From Podocnemis expansa (Eukaryota > Chordata > Testudines > Podocnemididae), in assembly GCA_007922195.1 (NCBI GenBank), contig ML682005.1:24297632-24361631 (forward strand): 64,000 nucleotides of DNA, read 5' to 3'. How positions within the stretch are numbered: position 1 is the first letter of the stretch; the number at the start of each line of letters is the position of its first letter. This document shows positions 35,901 to 47,466 of this stretch, one piece after another. The notes under the pieces were generated by a model. That model worked only from the letters and a program-made list of their open reading frames with translations. It did no database searches and was not told the origin of the DNA. Made by a program: the position numbers and the translations under genes.

Positions 35901-36924
35901 GGTTATAAGATTTCCTTCCCAAATGGTCTGTAAATTAATATATGAGTTATTTCAATGAAGCTTTATACTTCTTTACAAAAGAATACCTCTGTAGAAAACA
36001 ATTTATAGTGAACTCTTTCTGAAACCAGCAGCCCAATACAATTGCCTAACAGAGGTGGTTTTAAGGCCAAACAAAGTACACTTGAACCTTGGTGATGCTT
36101 AACAGATGGAATTGCCTAATGGTAATAGGCAGGTACTAATTTGTTTTTAATGTAGTTTCCATCGTATTGGCATACTTTTCTCTTAAAATGTAAGTTCAAA
36201 AACCTGTGTATAATTATTCATGCTGAAAGTAACTTTGTTTTTGTCTTCAGTTTTGTTTTTGAACATTATACCTTCACCACATGGATGCATCCAACTTTTT
36301 TTCAAGTTGGTGGGTTCTAGAGAGCATTGCAAAAAGACTGTGCATTGTATTCACCTTGTGTCCCTTTTCTGCATGAAGACACTTTTTCTTTCCTATGGCT
36401 GAAATTGCAGGTCAAGATTTCTACTTGGCAGAAAGTCATGAGAAGGTGAACAAATATGGACAGCTTACCAGATCTGCTGTTCCTGGAAAACAGAGTTCAG
36501 AGGCATAAGCTGAAGCATGACTTGTAAAATTCTGTGCCTCCAATTAGGTAATTTCTTTGATGGGTAAGTAAATGTGATTTGCTTTTCATTATCATCATCA
36601 TGGTAAAAGTTGAGCAAGTAAATGTTCAGCCTAGCTGGTACATTTTTACGACAATTACTGTTTATTACATATATTGCAGTAGTTTCCAAAGGCACCAGTC
36701 AGGTTCAGGACCTATTTTATTTGGGACTGTACAAAAATAAGGGAAGGTGCAGTTCCCACCCCTGCTTACAGTCTGAGACTGCAAGGCTGGATTAACACAT
36801 ATCCCTTAAACCCTAATTGTATCTGACAAGCGACAACCAAAACAATTTGGAAATATCCTCTTCTTCTGGGTACTTCCTTAACTGTTTCTGTTTCCATAAC
36901 AGTAAAACAGGGAAAAATTTAAAA
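32927..36924. other. Unannotated sequence
   Basis: 4 kb with no gene, RNA or repeat I can name. All open frames are below 90 codons and no domain is visible. Confidence 0.4.
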
Positions 36925-37215
36925 AGCAAGGAGACTTGTGGCACTTAAAAGACTAACAGATTTATTTATCTCATGAGCCTTCATGGGAGAATATCCCACT
37001 TCGTCAGATGCTTTGAAGAGGGAGAACTTACAGAACTGGATGAAAATAAATGCAGGGGTGTATAAGACATGGGATCAAGTCATACTGCAACAGCAAATCA
37101 GAGCATTTGTAAGGATTCAAACTTTAGGAAACAGCATACAGAGGGAGAGTGAAAGCAAATTAGCTGTTATATTGTGAAAAGAATCCATAGTCACAATTCA
37201 GCTCTGCTTTCATGA
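36925..37215 (+). repeat. Palindromic retroposon family, long single-arm copy
   Basis: gcaaggagacttgtggcac, agactaacagatttattta, gcttcatggg-type sequence, cccacttcgtcagatgc and gaaaataaatgcaggggtg are followed by ggatcaagtcatactgc and ccatagtcacaattcagc. The last portion matches, in reverse, the copy inside the retrovirus at 48960-49295. This shows that the full unit is near 290 bp. Confidence 0.75.
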
Positions 37216-38135
37216 ATAATCCTGCTGACATAAGACAGCTGCCATAATTGTGATAGCTAAAATCTGGGGAAAAGCGATTTTATAAAGGATGCTGAATCAA
37301 ATGTGAACAGTAAAAATAGTAACTTCACATTTCTTTTGTGAAGTTTTTACTGGCCTGACTGAACCAGCTCTTGCACATTTTATTCCAAAACTTCTGTTAT
37401 CACCTTGCCATTTTTAAAATGCAAAACGTTAATAGCCAAAGCAGCAGTTCTGTATGAAAGGATCTCATGATTCCGAGCTGTAGTACAAAGAGAGCATATT
37501 GGTTTTGTTTGGTACTACTCTGGACTTTTCCAAGTACATGTTCACATTGCACCCTCTTGTGTTTGCTGGAGTTCATTGCAATACCTTTAATGAAAATAGA
37601 AAGCCATTTTATTGATTCAGTAAATGATTCACGGGGGGGGGGGGAAGTTCAGAAGTGACCTTTATGATCATCCTCTTTGATTTTCTCCTCTTCTGTAACA
37701 CAGGCCATAGAATTTCATCTTGTAATTTCTGCATCAGACCCAAAACTGATTGAGCTAAAGCATATCTTTCAGAAAGATATCCAGTCTTGATCAAAAGACT
37801 CAAGTGGCTAAATACCCTGATTTAAAAAAAAAATTGTGACTTATTTCCAGTCTGAATTTGTCTAGCTTCAAAATCTAGCCACTGGTTCTTATTATGCCAT
37901 TATGTATCAAATTAAAGGGGTCTCTGGCATTAAAAATCTTCTCCTTGTGAAATTATTTATAGACTCTTTGTGCTTAGCAGGCGTCAAAGGTGCTCTCTGA
38001 CAATTATAAACTGGGTGCTATGTGCCTCCTAAACTGACATTTCCATGCAATATTTTTCCATCCTACAACTCTAGGGTGGGATTTCCTAAAGTGCCAGCAC
38101 AACTTAGGAGCACATGTTCCACTTAATGCCACTTA
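37216..38135. other. Unannotated sequence
   Basis: No gene recognised. A run of 12 or more G lies at about 37632. Confidence 0.4.
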
Positions 38136-38990
38136 GGCTGTGTTCACACGCACAGGGTTATTTCGAAACAAGTNNNNNNNNNNNNNNNNNNNNNNNNNNN
38201 NNNNNNNNNNNNNNNNNNNNNNNNNNNNNNNNNNNNNNNNNNNNNNNNNNNNNNNNNNNNNNNNNNNNNNNNNNNNNNNNNNNNNNNNNNNNNNNNNNNN
38301 NNNNNNNNNNNNNNNNNNNNNNNNNNNNNNNNNNNNNNNNNNNNNNNNNNNNNNNNNNNNNNNNNNNNNNNNNNNNNNNNNNNNNNNNNNNNNNNNNNNN
38401 NNNNNNNNNNNNNNNNNNNNNNNNNNNNNNNNNNNNNNNNNNNNNNNNNNNNNNNNNNNNNNNNNNNNNNNNNNNNNNNNNNNNNNNNNNNNNNNNNNNN
38501 NNNNNNNNNNNNNNNNNNNNNNNNNNNNNNNNNNNNNNNNNNNNNNNNNNNNNNNNNNNNNNNNNNNNNNNNNGGGGAGCAGCCCGGGCTGCAGGCTCAG
38601 CCCCCGGCAGTGTTCGGGGGCAGCTCTGGCGGGGGGCTGAGCCGCCCTGCAGCAGCTCACCCCCCTCCCCGCTGGGGGCTGCAGCCCCCTTTCTGGGGCT
38701 GAGGGACAGCCCTCAGCACCCTGGCCAAGGTCCTGAGGGTTCCCTGGCCAGGGTGCTGAGGATCCACTGTTGTTTCGGAACACTTTGTTCCGAAACAACA
38801 TGTTCACACGCCTTGTTTCGAAACAAGGGTTTCGAAACAAGTTTGTTTCGTCCCCAAATGGGGTTTAACTTGTTTCGAAACAACACAGTTTCCCCTTGTT
38901 TCAAAACAACTGTGCGTCGTGTGAACATGGTTTTTTTTGTTTCGAAACAACGAGGTTGTTTCGAAACAAAAGTGCCGTGTGAACACAGCC
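38136..38990. mobile_element. PIF/Harbinger-like element with GC-rich core and assembly gap
   Basis: The left end ggctgtgttcacac and right end gtgtgaacacagcc are perfect inverted repeats flanked by TTA (38133-38135 and 38991-38993). Subterminal zones carry many tttcgaaacaa words. The core near 38574-38760 is GC-rich (gctgggggctgcagccccc), like the element at 5412-6654. A 400-N gap fills 38174-38573. Long frames on either strand through this region exist only because the gap has no stops. Confidence 0.82.
38174..38573. other. Assembly gap (400 N)
   Basis: Unknown bases; the true length is not known from the sequence. Confidence 1.
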
Positions 38991-38993
38991 TTA

Positions 38994-41900
38994 TACTTCT
39001 ATGTCATGAAAGTTTTTTTGAAAATCATACCCACAATGTACAGCACAATGACTTAATAAACACATAAGGAAAGGTTTTATTACAGGGGATTTGACGACAC
39101 AATTCCCCGCTGACTTTGTTGGCAACCAACAGGCTACATCTCTGCATGTGCATCTTTGTGCTGTTCAGGAAAAGATTCAATTTCTCAGATTTTTGACCCT
39201 GCCATATCTCTTACTGGGTTATTGAGAGTGAGGATGAAAACCAGAACTTAAGCATCAACAATTCTTTTATTTTAGGTGAAGCATGTATAACGGGAAGCTA
39301 GGGATGTAGACATGAACAGGCAAAAGTTACCCCAGTCTTCAGAAACAATTTAGAACACTGAAGTTAGGATGGCACTGGAGGTGAACTCCAGATTCCACTA
39401 GCCTTCTAACTTTACCTATGTGCCACACACAATTGCTTGGATTTAGTTGTTCTTATCTCCTTCTGGGAGACCTGGTGGTGATTCCTCCTGATAGTCTGGG
39501 GAAGAAGCTATAAGAAACCCAGGTAAGGCTGCCATTTATTGCCATAATACACAACATTTTAAGTTGGTGAAATGTATGACTTACTCACAACTTAACACTA
39601 TCCATTTTGATGTTGCCAGCAAAGAGAATATCATTTTTAACAAGCAACTTCAGTTTATCCACTTTGATATTTTGCCATCATGGCTTTCAGATAAGAACAT
39701 GAATTTAAGTGAGAAAACAGTCCTGTTTTTAACATAGTTTCTTTTCTTATGGTAACTGTGGCACAAGTTGTGACATGTGCTTAAATTAAGTGCTGCAGTG
39801 ATGCCATTACCAAGTCTAACTACTTATCTGGGGTGGAAATGTCCAAACAATAGCTGATTTGGTCTGCCAGATTATTCTCACATACTATTTAATGTCTTCC
39901 ATTACTGAGACACCCACAGCCCCTCCTCTACATGCAGACTTGTAATCAGTCATGCGTTCCATATATTAAACTGTATTGTAGTAAAGCCAAGCTACTTATT
40001 TCATCAATATAAGTGAAAAAGAAAGGAAAGGTGGTTTACATGACTATCTGTCACTATAAATATTAGTTTTATGAGGCTAATGTAAAATTAAAAACTTCAA
40101 CTAAACCAAAGGAAAAAATGGTTAAATAAATATTATAGGGAAGGAAATGTAGCATGTTTGCTAAAGCTTTATCTGTAGTTCCAAAGGATGCACAGTGATG
40201 TCACAACTTATTATTCTGAAGGATTGAAAGTGGTTATTCTCTTTTAACTGCTGGTCATCAAGTCTAAGAAATTACTTATGATATACTGATAGTTTATCAC
40301 TATCGTGCCAGAGAGTGTGCCAGCCTTCAAATTCTTGAATGTTGTTAATAAATTCCTGTATCTTAATAAACAAAAATGTGCTTCATGATCAAGAATATGC
40401 CCATAAGACACAAACTAAGAGATATTCACTTTACTGCCAGAGCTGTTAAGTTCTTAGAATCCATGCACTACAAATGTTCAAATTGGCAGCTGATGCAAAC
40501 TCAATAGATTTCATGGACCAACCAGGCATTCCAGAGCTAGGTCACTTAATCTTCCATATAAAATATTCCCCTTTCATTTAAAATATTCCTGTTCTCTATT
40601 TCATTCATTCATAAAATATTCCCCTTCTCTACTTCATTATGGCATATGACTGTGTGCATCAACAAGCTTTAATGCTGATGAAAACTGCAAGGTCTCATTC
40701 CTTTGCCTCTGATATTGGGATGTACAGCAAGACAGACCAGCCTTGAGTCAACCTAATTGTCCATTGCACCAATACTAAATTTAGTCCATGAACTGCTGTC
40801 TGCACAGCCTACCACCATTCCAAAATATTTTTTTCCTCGCAGTTGTAGGAATATAGCAGATTTCAGACAGCTGCCACATTGTTTGTGATCATTCATAAGA
40901 CTCCTCTCCTTTATAAAAGCTTTCAGTGATTGTAATGAGCATAATTCAGTCTGTTGTGAACACATCCTGCAATTATGAAGTAATGATGCATTATGTATTC
41001 AATGGTTTAGAGAATGTTTAGAGAGTAATTGCATGGAGTCATTGAACATTGGACATTTTAAGTATTTTAAATCCACTGCAGTCTCTACATTGCCTAGTTT
41101 GTGGACAGAAATGCTCCTGTTTGTCACTCATATAATACAAGATGACACAAAGTGGAACTCATGTCATTATGTTAAGCTGCATGACTAAAAATAAATGAGT
41201 TAGTTCCATGTGCGTATTATCCCAAGGAGTTAAAAGTTCCATCTGAATGGATTGCAGCAAGACTGTAAATGGTAAGTTTGAGCTGTGTGAACAGTTAACA
41301 AATGAAATGAGCACAAGAAGTTGCTGACAAAGGCACAAATATAAAGCAAAAACATTAAGCATTTTCTTCATCAACCAAAAGCATGGAATCAGAAGAGAGT
41401 TTCTATCCAAGACCTTCTTGGCTCAGAAGCAAACAGCTAAATGACAATAAAACAGCTACACAAAGCGTTGTTGAACAAATTATGCTGATGAACACCAATG
41501 GAACCAGTTCTGACAAAGTTAAAGCTAAAAAAATTCTGTGATCATTCATCTGACAGTCCTGCATGGGCAGTGCAAGACTGAAGTTGATGAGATACATGAC
41601 TGAAAGCATATAAAACTCATTGATTTCAAAGGATTTTGTACAGATCTTTTTGGAGAGAAAACTTAGATTTCTGTTTTCTCATGAATATGGAGAATGCATT
41701 GGCATCTGGAGGAGCCATTCATTGCCCAGCTTGCCAACCTGTACGTGCAGATAATCAAGATTCCTAATTTGGAAAAACCTTTGTTTTACTTGCATCTATT
41801 TCAGGATCCATTTCAAGCATTATTCATTTTGAGACCCTTGTAAGAGTTTGAGGTTTATGTCTGTGCCAACTTACAAATTCTGTTTTGGCTTTGTAAATGC

Positions 41901-42261
41901 CATGTTATATATCAAACTCTGTTTTCAGTATAACTTTTAGTATGGCTTAAAGCTTTGTTGTGGCAGGAACTTGACATCTAGTGGAGAAATGATGTCTAGA
42001 AAGCTGAGACAATTATCAATGACTGGCTCTACCACAATGGAAAATGGGTTTGCTGCTAGCAGGGCCACTGACTTTGACTAAATATGTGCTGCGAAGCTTA
42101 TGGAAGTAGGGGGTGATGATACCTAAAAACTCCTCAGTGGAAGCACAGGGATAGAAAAGATGTCAGAGGCATTTAAAAGAGATATTCTCTCCATGCTAAG
42201 AAGTTGTTTCACAACCTAAAACAGAAGACCTTGCTGGAGTGGACTTGGTGTTCCTAAGGAT
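38994..42261. other. Unannotated sequence
   Basis: No gene or named repeat recognised in 3.3 kb upstream of the retrovirus leader. Part of a 5' LTR may lie towards its right end, but I could not show it. Confidence 0.35.
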
Positions 42262-42446
42262 TCTGACCAAACCCAGGGGTAACCAGAGATTTTTGTCCCA
42301 CGCTCATTTTAAACACCAGAGTCAAAATAGCAAAAGGCATATTTATTTATTGTATTAATTAGATTCTATGAATATTGGTTTAGATTATATGAATATTAAT
42401 GAGAATTTATTAATATTAATGAGCACTCATGAACATTAATTAGGAT

Positions 42447-43136
42447 TTATGGATATACATTAATCTGGTGTATCTTGATGTTTTTAAATGAAAAATCCCT
42501 AAAATCCTGATTTTTAAGGTTATTTAGTTGAAATGTTGAGGTGTTAAGGTGGTTTAGTGGAGTGTTATATAGGAAGGTGAGCTGTAAGGCTTTTGGGAAA
42601 GGGTTAGCCAAACTGTGACGAAAATAGCAGTTTGGTATCCAATGTTGGGTGTCTTTTAAAAAAACATTGCAATAGAAGTAGGTTGGGGTGCTGTAAACAG
42701 CCACCCAACAGTCTAGCCTGGCGTTTTTAGAGCACTTTTTAAGGATGGCCGGAAGGTGTGATCTAGTTATATGACACTGTTCAGTATGAAGAAGGAATAG
42801 CACTTCACGTAGGCACATGCATTTAATAGCTTTGCAGGGGAAGTGCCCTGAAGTTTGAAAATTGTGAAGAGCTGCAGCTTCACAATTATTGCTCGCTGGA
42901 GGAGGTGTCCAGCCCTGTTGGTGCTTTAAGCATGGTAGCAGGTGACAGTCCTGGCAGAGACAGTGTCTAACCCTGCTGTTGCTTAAGCAAGATAGCAGGT
43001 AATTTTCCCACTGGAAAAGGTGTCCCGTATTGCTGATCAGCAGAGTTTTACAGAATTTAGAACGAGTACTCAGAAAAGAAACAATAGGCTGAGAAAGCAG
43101 AAGCAGGAGCCTAAGTAGGCTAGCAATCCTGACACA
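42447..43136 (+). promoter_or_regulatory. Retroviral 5' leader or LTR-like segment
   Basis: AT-rich sequence with repeated words such as gaatattaatgag and gttaagg, ending at the first gag ATG (43137). I saw no matching LTR copy downstream and no certain primer-binding site. A 260-codon frame on the opposite strand (43229-42447) spans the segment. Confidence 0.4.
42896..43045 (+). repeat. Imperfect tandem repeat, about 55-60 bp period, in the retroviral leader
   Basis: Three units start at about 42896, 42951 and 43011. Each begins ctgg-a/c followed by a gtgtc word, then (a)cccTG-TGxTG, and units 1 and 2 share gcttaagca/gctttaagca and tagcaggt. Tandem repeats at this place are common as enhancers or leader structures in retroviruses; the role here is inference. 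Confidence 0.6.
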
Positions 43137-45018
43137 ATGTTGGGAGATAATTTGAAAGATTTTGTGCAAAAAATAAAAGGAGGTCCATGGAAGGAGGATG
43201 CATTCAAAGGACCTGGAGCTTTTCAACAACTAAGCAATGGGATCAGTGGATTCACACAGAAAAGAAAGGAATTTTTAAGGGAAAACCTACCAAAAAGGAA
43301 AGAAAACAGGTTGCAATGCAGGAATTATTTTTAGTGGCATCTATTATGGATAGAGAAGTAGGAAGACTAATTGTAGAAAAACAGAAACTGCAAGAAGAAA
43401 AGGAGAAAACTAGCAAGTTACTGAAGAACTTAGACGCTGAAGCACATAATTTAAGAACTGTGATGCTTACTCAATCTACTCAACTGAGAATGTTTCAACA
43501 AGAAATCAAAGAAAGAAAAGAAGAAACAGAGAGGTCAGTTAAAGAAAATGAGAAATTGAGAAACATGGCTACAGATAACCAAGCTGCTGTGAGAGTAATG
43601 CTTTCAGATGCACAAGAAAAAGGGAAGGTCAATCATGCAGCTTTCTTGAAGCAAATAGAAGCTCTGAAGAAAGAACTAGCAACTAGTAAAGGAATAACTT
43701 CAGCAGTAAAGAATAATGATCATCTTTGGGATGAGGAAGATATAGACATAGATGATGGATGGGAAGATATCCAGGATGATTTTAGGATCACGGTGGTGAA
43801 GGAATCTCCCTGTAGTGCCCTATCAGAAGAACTGGAAGAACTTAAGAGACCACTTCCAGTAGCACCAGTAATAACCACTCAGGTATCCAAAAAAAAACTA
43901 GAGCTGGCAGAATAACAGGAACTGAAATACATATGGAAGAAAAACCGTATACTCCAGAACAAATAAAAACATTGGGAAAATCTTTAGGTCCTCTAAATAG
44001 AGATTCAGTTATCAAATGGTTAACTAGGGTAGCAAGAATATCAAAGTTAACAGCAAGGGATGTGTCTGCAGTAATAAAAGAATGCATAGGAATGGAAGAG
44101 TTAATAGGGCTTCCCTATATTATACAAAATGTAAAAGAACAAAATAAGGACATAATAGAACTTGAAGTTTTAAAATTCTTCTTTCCTGGTGAAGACCCAG
44201 TTATATGGTTTCATAAGGAAAAACAACAACCAGGAGAGAGACCTGAAACATATATAGCTAGGAAGAAGTTAGTGTTCAAGCATACAGGATTAGCAAGGGA
44301 TGAAATTGAACAAGAAAATGATGATCCGGATCTTATAGACCAGGAGTGGCCAAACTTATGGAACTCAAGAACCACACAAGTTGATTATTAAACCTTCAAG
44401 AGCTACACTGAGGCATATATCCATATACTTTTACCTACTAAAAAGATTTGCTGACGTTCTTCCACGAGCCACACTTTTTCATTCAAGAGCCACATATGGC
44501 TCCCAAGCCACGATTTGGCCACACCTGCTATAGGCTATGATGTACTTCCATTTAAGAAAGCTTGATTGCTTGGATTCAATCCCAATATAAGGACAGCCAT
44601 GGTTGTGTTTAATCCAGAGCTCACATCTTTAAGATGTATAGAAGAAAGGGTGAAAGCATTATATGAGATTCAAAGAGAAACCGCTCCTGTTCTGAAAAGA
44701 AGTTTTGATAAGGTTGCAATGGTGACCTTTTCAAATAATGGCTCACAGAAGAAATAGAAATCAGCAAGCAAACAAACAAAGAAGCTGCAAAATGAAGAAA
44801 TGAATAAGAATAAGGAAAAGAAAAATTCCGATTTTCATCAGGATGGCCCTTCTTCAGGAAGACCCAATTCAATAAGAACATGGGCTTGGAAAAAATTGTC
44901 ACAATATGAATCATGGGATAAAATTGATGGATTGTCTACTGGAGCACTCCTGAGGAGGTTGGCCAATCATGAAAGTCCAGCTCCTTCTGCCTTTCCTCTA
45001 CCAAAAGATCAACAATAG
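43137..45018 (+). pseudogene. gag: Endogenous retroviral gag, broken
   Basis: Three or more pieces in different frames. 43137-43334 starts MLGDNLKDFVQ and shifts to the frame 43187-43915, which has a long heptad-rich coiled coil (roughly residues 45-170: REVGRLIVEKQKLQEEKEKT, then further K/E-rich helices) and an acidic stretch (DEEDIDIDDGWEDIQDD). 43933-44391 looks capsid-like (GPLNRDSVIKWLTRVARISK, RPETYIARKK). It is cut at 44341 by a hAT MITE. 44566-44757 resumes with NPNIRTAMV and IEERVKALYEIQRE, a capsid C-terminal pattern. 44800-45018 ends in a polar linker. No zinc knuckle (CCHC) is visible. An N-terminal coiled coil without a recognisable matrix domain is unusual. Confidence 0.75.
44341..44527. 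mobile_element. hAT-like MITE inserted in gag, 187 bp
   Basis: The ends caggagtggccaaac and tttggccacacctg are inverted repeats. The flanking 8-mers ttatagac (44333-44340) and ctataggc (44528-44535) agree at six of eight. It contains agagccacatatggctc. It inserted into the capsid-like part of gag and so postdates the provirus. Confidence 0.82.
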
Positions 45019-45045
45019 GGAAGCCAAGCGCCCCCCATCTCCCTA

Positions 45046-45440
45046 ATGTCAGACAAGGAGTATGCTGACCCAGTGGCACATTTAGATCAAGATAAGTGGG
45101 GGATACCTATAGTATATGTAGAATTTAATAAGGGAGCATTCAGACAAAATATGTTAGTTGATACAGGTGCCACTTTTTCCTTGATCAGTACTAAGAAACA
45201 GAATTTATTTGGATCTCCAGTAGCAATACGAAATTTGCAGGGTTCAATGAAGCAGAAAGTAGAGTGCCATTTAGTCGTTTAATAAACTTTAAATTATGAA
45301 ACAATTACGGAAAAGGGCAATTTGGCCTAATTAATTAAGATGGTAATGGAATACTAGGCATGGACATTTTAAAAAGTTTTAAGGTGATAATAGATTTGGT
45401 AAATAACATATTATGGAATATACCTTCAGACGGTACAGGC
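45046..45440 (+). pseudogene. pro: Retroviral aspartic protease (retropepsin), broken
   Basis: The frame 45046-45282 has the active-site motif LVDTGATFSLIS with the catalytic Asp at residue 39 (codon at 45160). A stop at 45280-45282 ends the frame before the flap. After a disrupted stretch, the C-terminal signature GMDILKSFKVIIDL appears in the frame from 45360. It is the ancestral copy for comparison with the extra retropepsin-like domains at 49449 and 50067. Confidence 0.8.
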
Positions 45441-47466
45441 ATCTCCATAGAACCTGTAATAATAGAAGCAGGATATAGAATGGCTGCTCTTAAGGCAGTG
45501 GAAGAAATAAAATGGCCTTATTTGTCCAAAGAAATTTTAGAAATAGCTCTAAAGCATAAAGAAGTATGGGTAAAGAATAAAGCAAAATGTGGAAAGATAG
45601 ATGCTGAGATCTAGATTACTGGACCTGATCTTCCACCTCAAAAGCAGTACAGGTACCCTAAGGAAGCAGAGGAAAGTTTAGCAAAAACTATCCAGGAACT
45701 ATTAAATCAAGGAGTTTTAGTAGAACAGCAAAGTATAAACAGTGCTGCTGTTTGGCCCATTTAAAGAACAGATGGAAAAATATGGAGAATAACTATTGAT
45801 TTTAGGCCTTTGAATAAAGTAACTCCCATGACTGCTCCAGTAGTAGCCAAATATCCTGAAATAATGGCTTCTATAATAGAAGGAGCTAAATGATTTACAG
45901 TTTTAGACTCGACAAACACCTTCTTTTCTATACCACTGCATCCAGATTGTTGATATAAATTTGCGTTTACCTTTCAAGGTAGACAGTTATGTTTTCACAG
46001 AACTCCACAAGGATTTCATTTGTCACCTACTATATGCCATATGCATGTAATCAAAATGTGGGATAATATGCCCAGTAAAGATAGCATAATATCCTATGTG
46101 GATGACGTATTGATCAGTACAAAAACTAACGAAGAAAATTTGGAGATCTTAGACCAGATATTGCACAAAATAAAAGAGACAGGTTTTAAGATCAGCCCTG
46201 AAAAGGCTCAGATATGTCTACAGCAAGTAAATTACTTAGGAGTCACTTTAGGACAAGGAAGACCTTCACCAGATAAACAGAGAGTGGAACTATTATAGAA
46301 ATTACCAGCTCCAACAGATATTTCCACTCTCAGGTCATTCTTAGGGATGACCAATTTCTCCAGAGACTTTGTGGAAAATTATGCTGAAAAAGCTGCTCCG
46401 TTATATAAATTATTAAGGAAAGGTATTAAATGGGAATGGGGCTCAGATCAGCAGAAAGCTTCTATTGCATTAAAACAAGCATTGGCCCAAGCTCCAGCTT
46501 TGGCCTATCTAAAGTTAGGACAACCTTATGTGCTTCAGTTAGCTACCACAAATACTGGAATGAGTGCAGTACTTAGTCAAGATCATGGTACTGGATTAAG
46601 ACCTGTAGCTTATGCCTCTAGAAATCTTAATGGAATAGAACAAGGTTTCACTTCATGTGAAAAGGAGGTATTAGCATTAGTATGGGCTTTATAACATTGG
46701 GAGTATCTAGTGGGATTATCTCCAGTTCTATTAAAAAACTTCACATTCCCCTGTAAAGTATGTATTAATTAATGATGGCCACGTCTCCAGCCCTCGATTG
46801 GCTAAATAGACACTAGCTTTGCTAAACAAAAATGTAAGCATGGAGAAAGTTCCAGCTTTATCCCCAGTCCTGTATGGACTTGTAATAGAAGAAGAACAGC
46901 ATGAGCATCCTTTACTAGAAATCCTTCCAGAAGGTCCTGTATTGTTCCAAGGAGAAGCAATACTGCAGATAGTAAAAGAAGTAGATGAGATCTGGTTTGT
47001 AGAGGGGTCTAGTTATCACAGAGAAGGATGGCCTCACACTGGATATGCAGCAATCAAAATTGCTGATGAAGCAGTTTTAAAAGAACAGTGCTTACCCCAT
47101 TCCTGTCAAGTAGCTGAGATAGTAGCTGTGACTGTGGTATTAGAGAATGTCCCAGAACAAAAGGAAGTTGCCATCTTCACACATTCTGGCTGGGTGCTAA
47201 GAGCCATAGTGGATCGGATGCCTCAATGGCAAAAGAGGGGAATGAAATCAGCAGACAATAAGCCTATAGCTCATTCCAAAAAGTTAATATTTTTATGGAA
47301 TTTAGCCCAAAGAAGGCTTCAACCATTATTAATAGGAAAAACGAAAGCTCATAAAAAGAAAACAGAAGAGGCTCAATGGAAGAATAAGGGAGATGAACAA
47401 GCTAAATTAGGAGCCCTGGAGGGACGCTGTGGGAACCCAAAATGTAGTTTGAAACATCTCCAGTAG
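45441..47466 (+). pseudogene. pol: Retroviral reverse transcriptase and RNase H, broken
   Basis: RT motifs appear in order: an FRPLNKVT word near 45805, a FTVLDSTNTFFSIPLH block near 45900, RTPQGFHLSP near 46005, and the catalytic YVDDV at about 46095-46110 (frame 46020-46298). Several in-frame stops lie between them (for example after 45612, near 45764 and 45892). A connection/tether region (46347-46694, LQLATTNTGMSAVLSQ and RPVAYASRNLN) is followed by RNase H in 46819-47466. There the first catalytic block reads VEGSS where the family normally has an Asp (VDGS/TDGS); the substitution would be expected to abolish activity. The RNase H tail has an NKGDEQAK word. Confidence 0.85.

Noticed and set aside
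38114..39067. 317-codon and 235-codon frames
   Set aside because: Most of each frame is the 400-N gap, which cannot contain stops.
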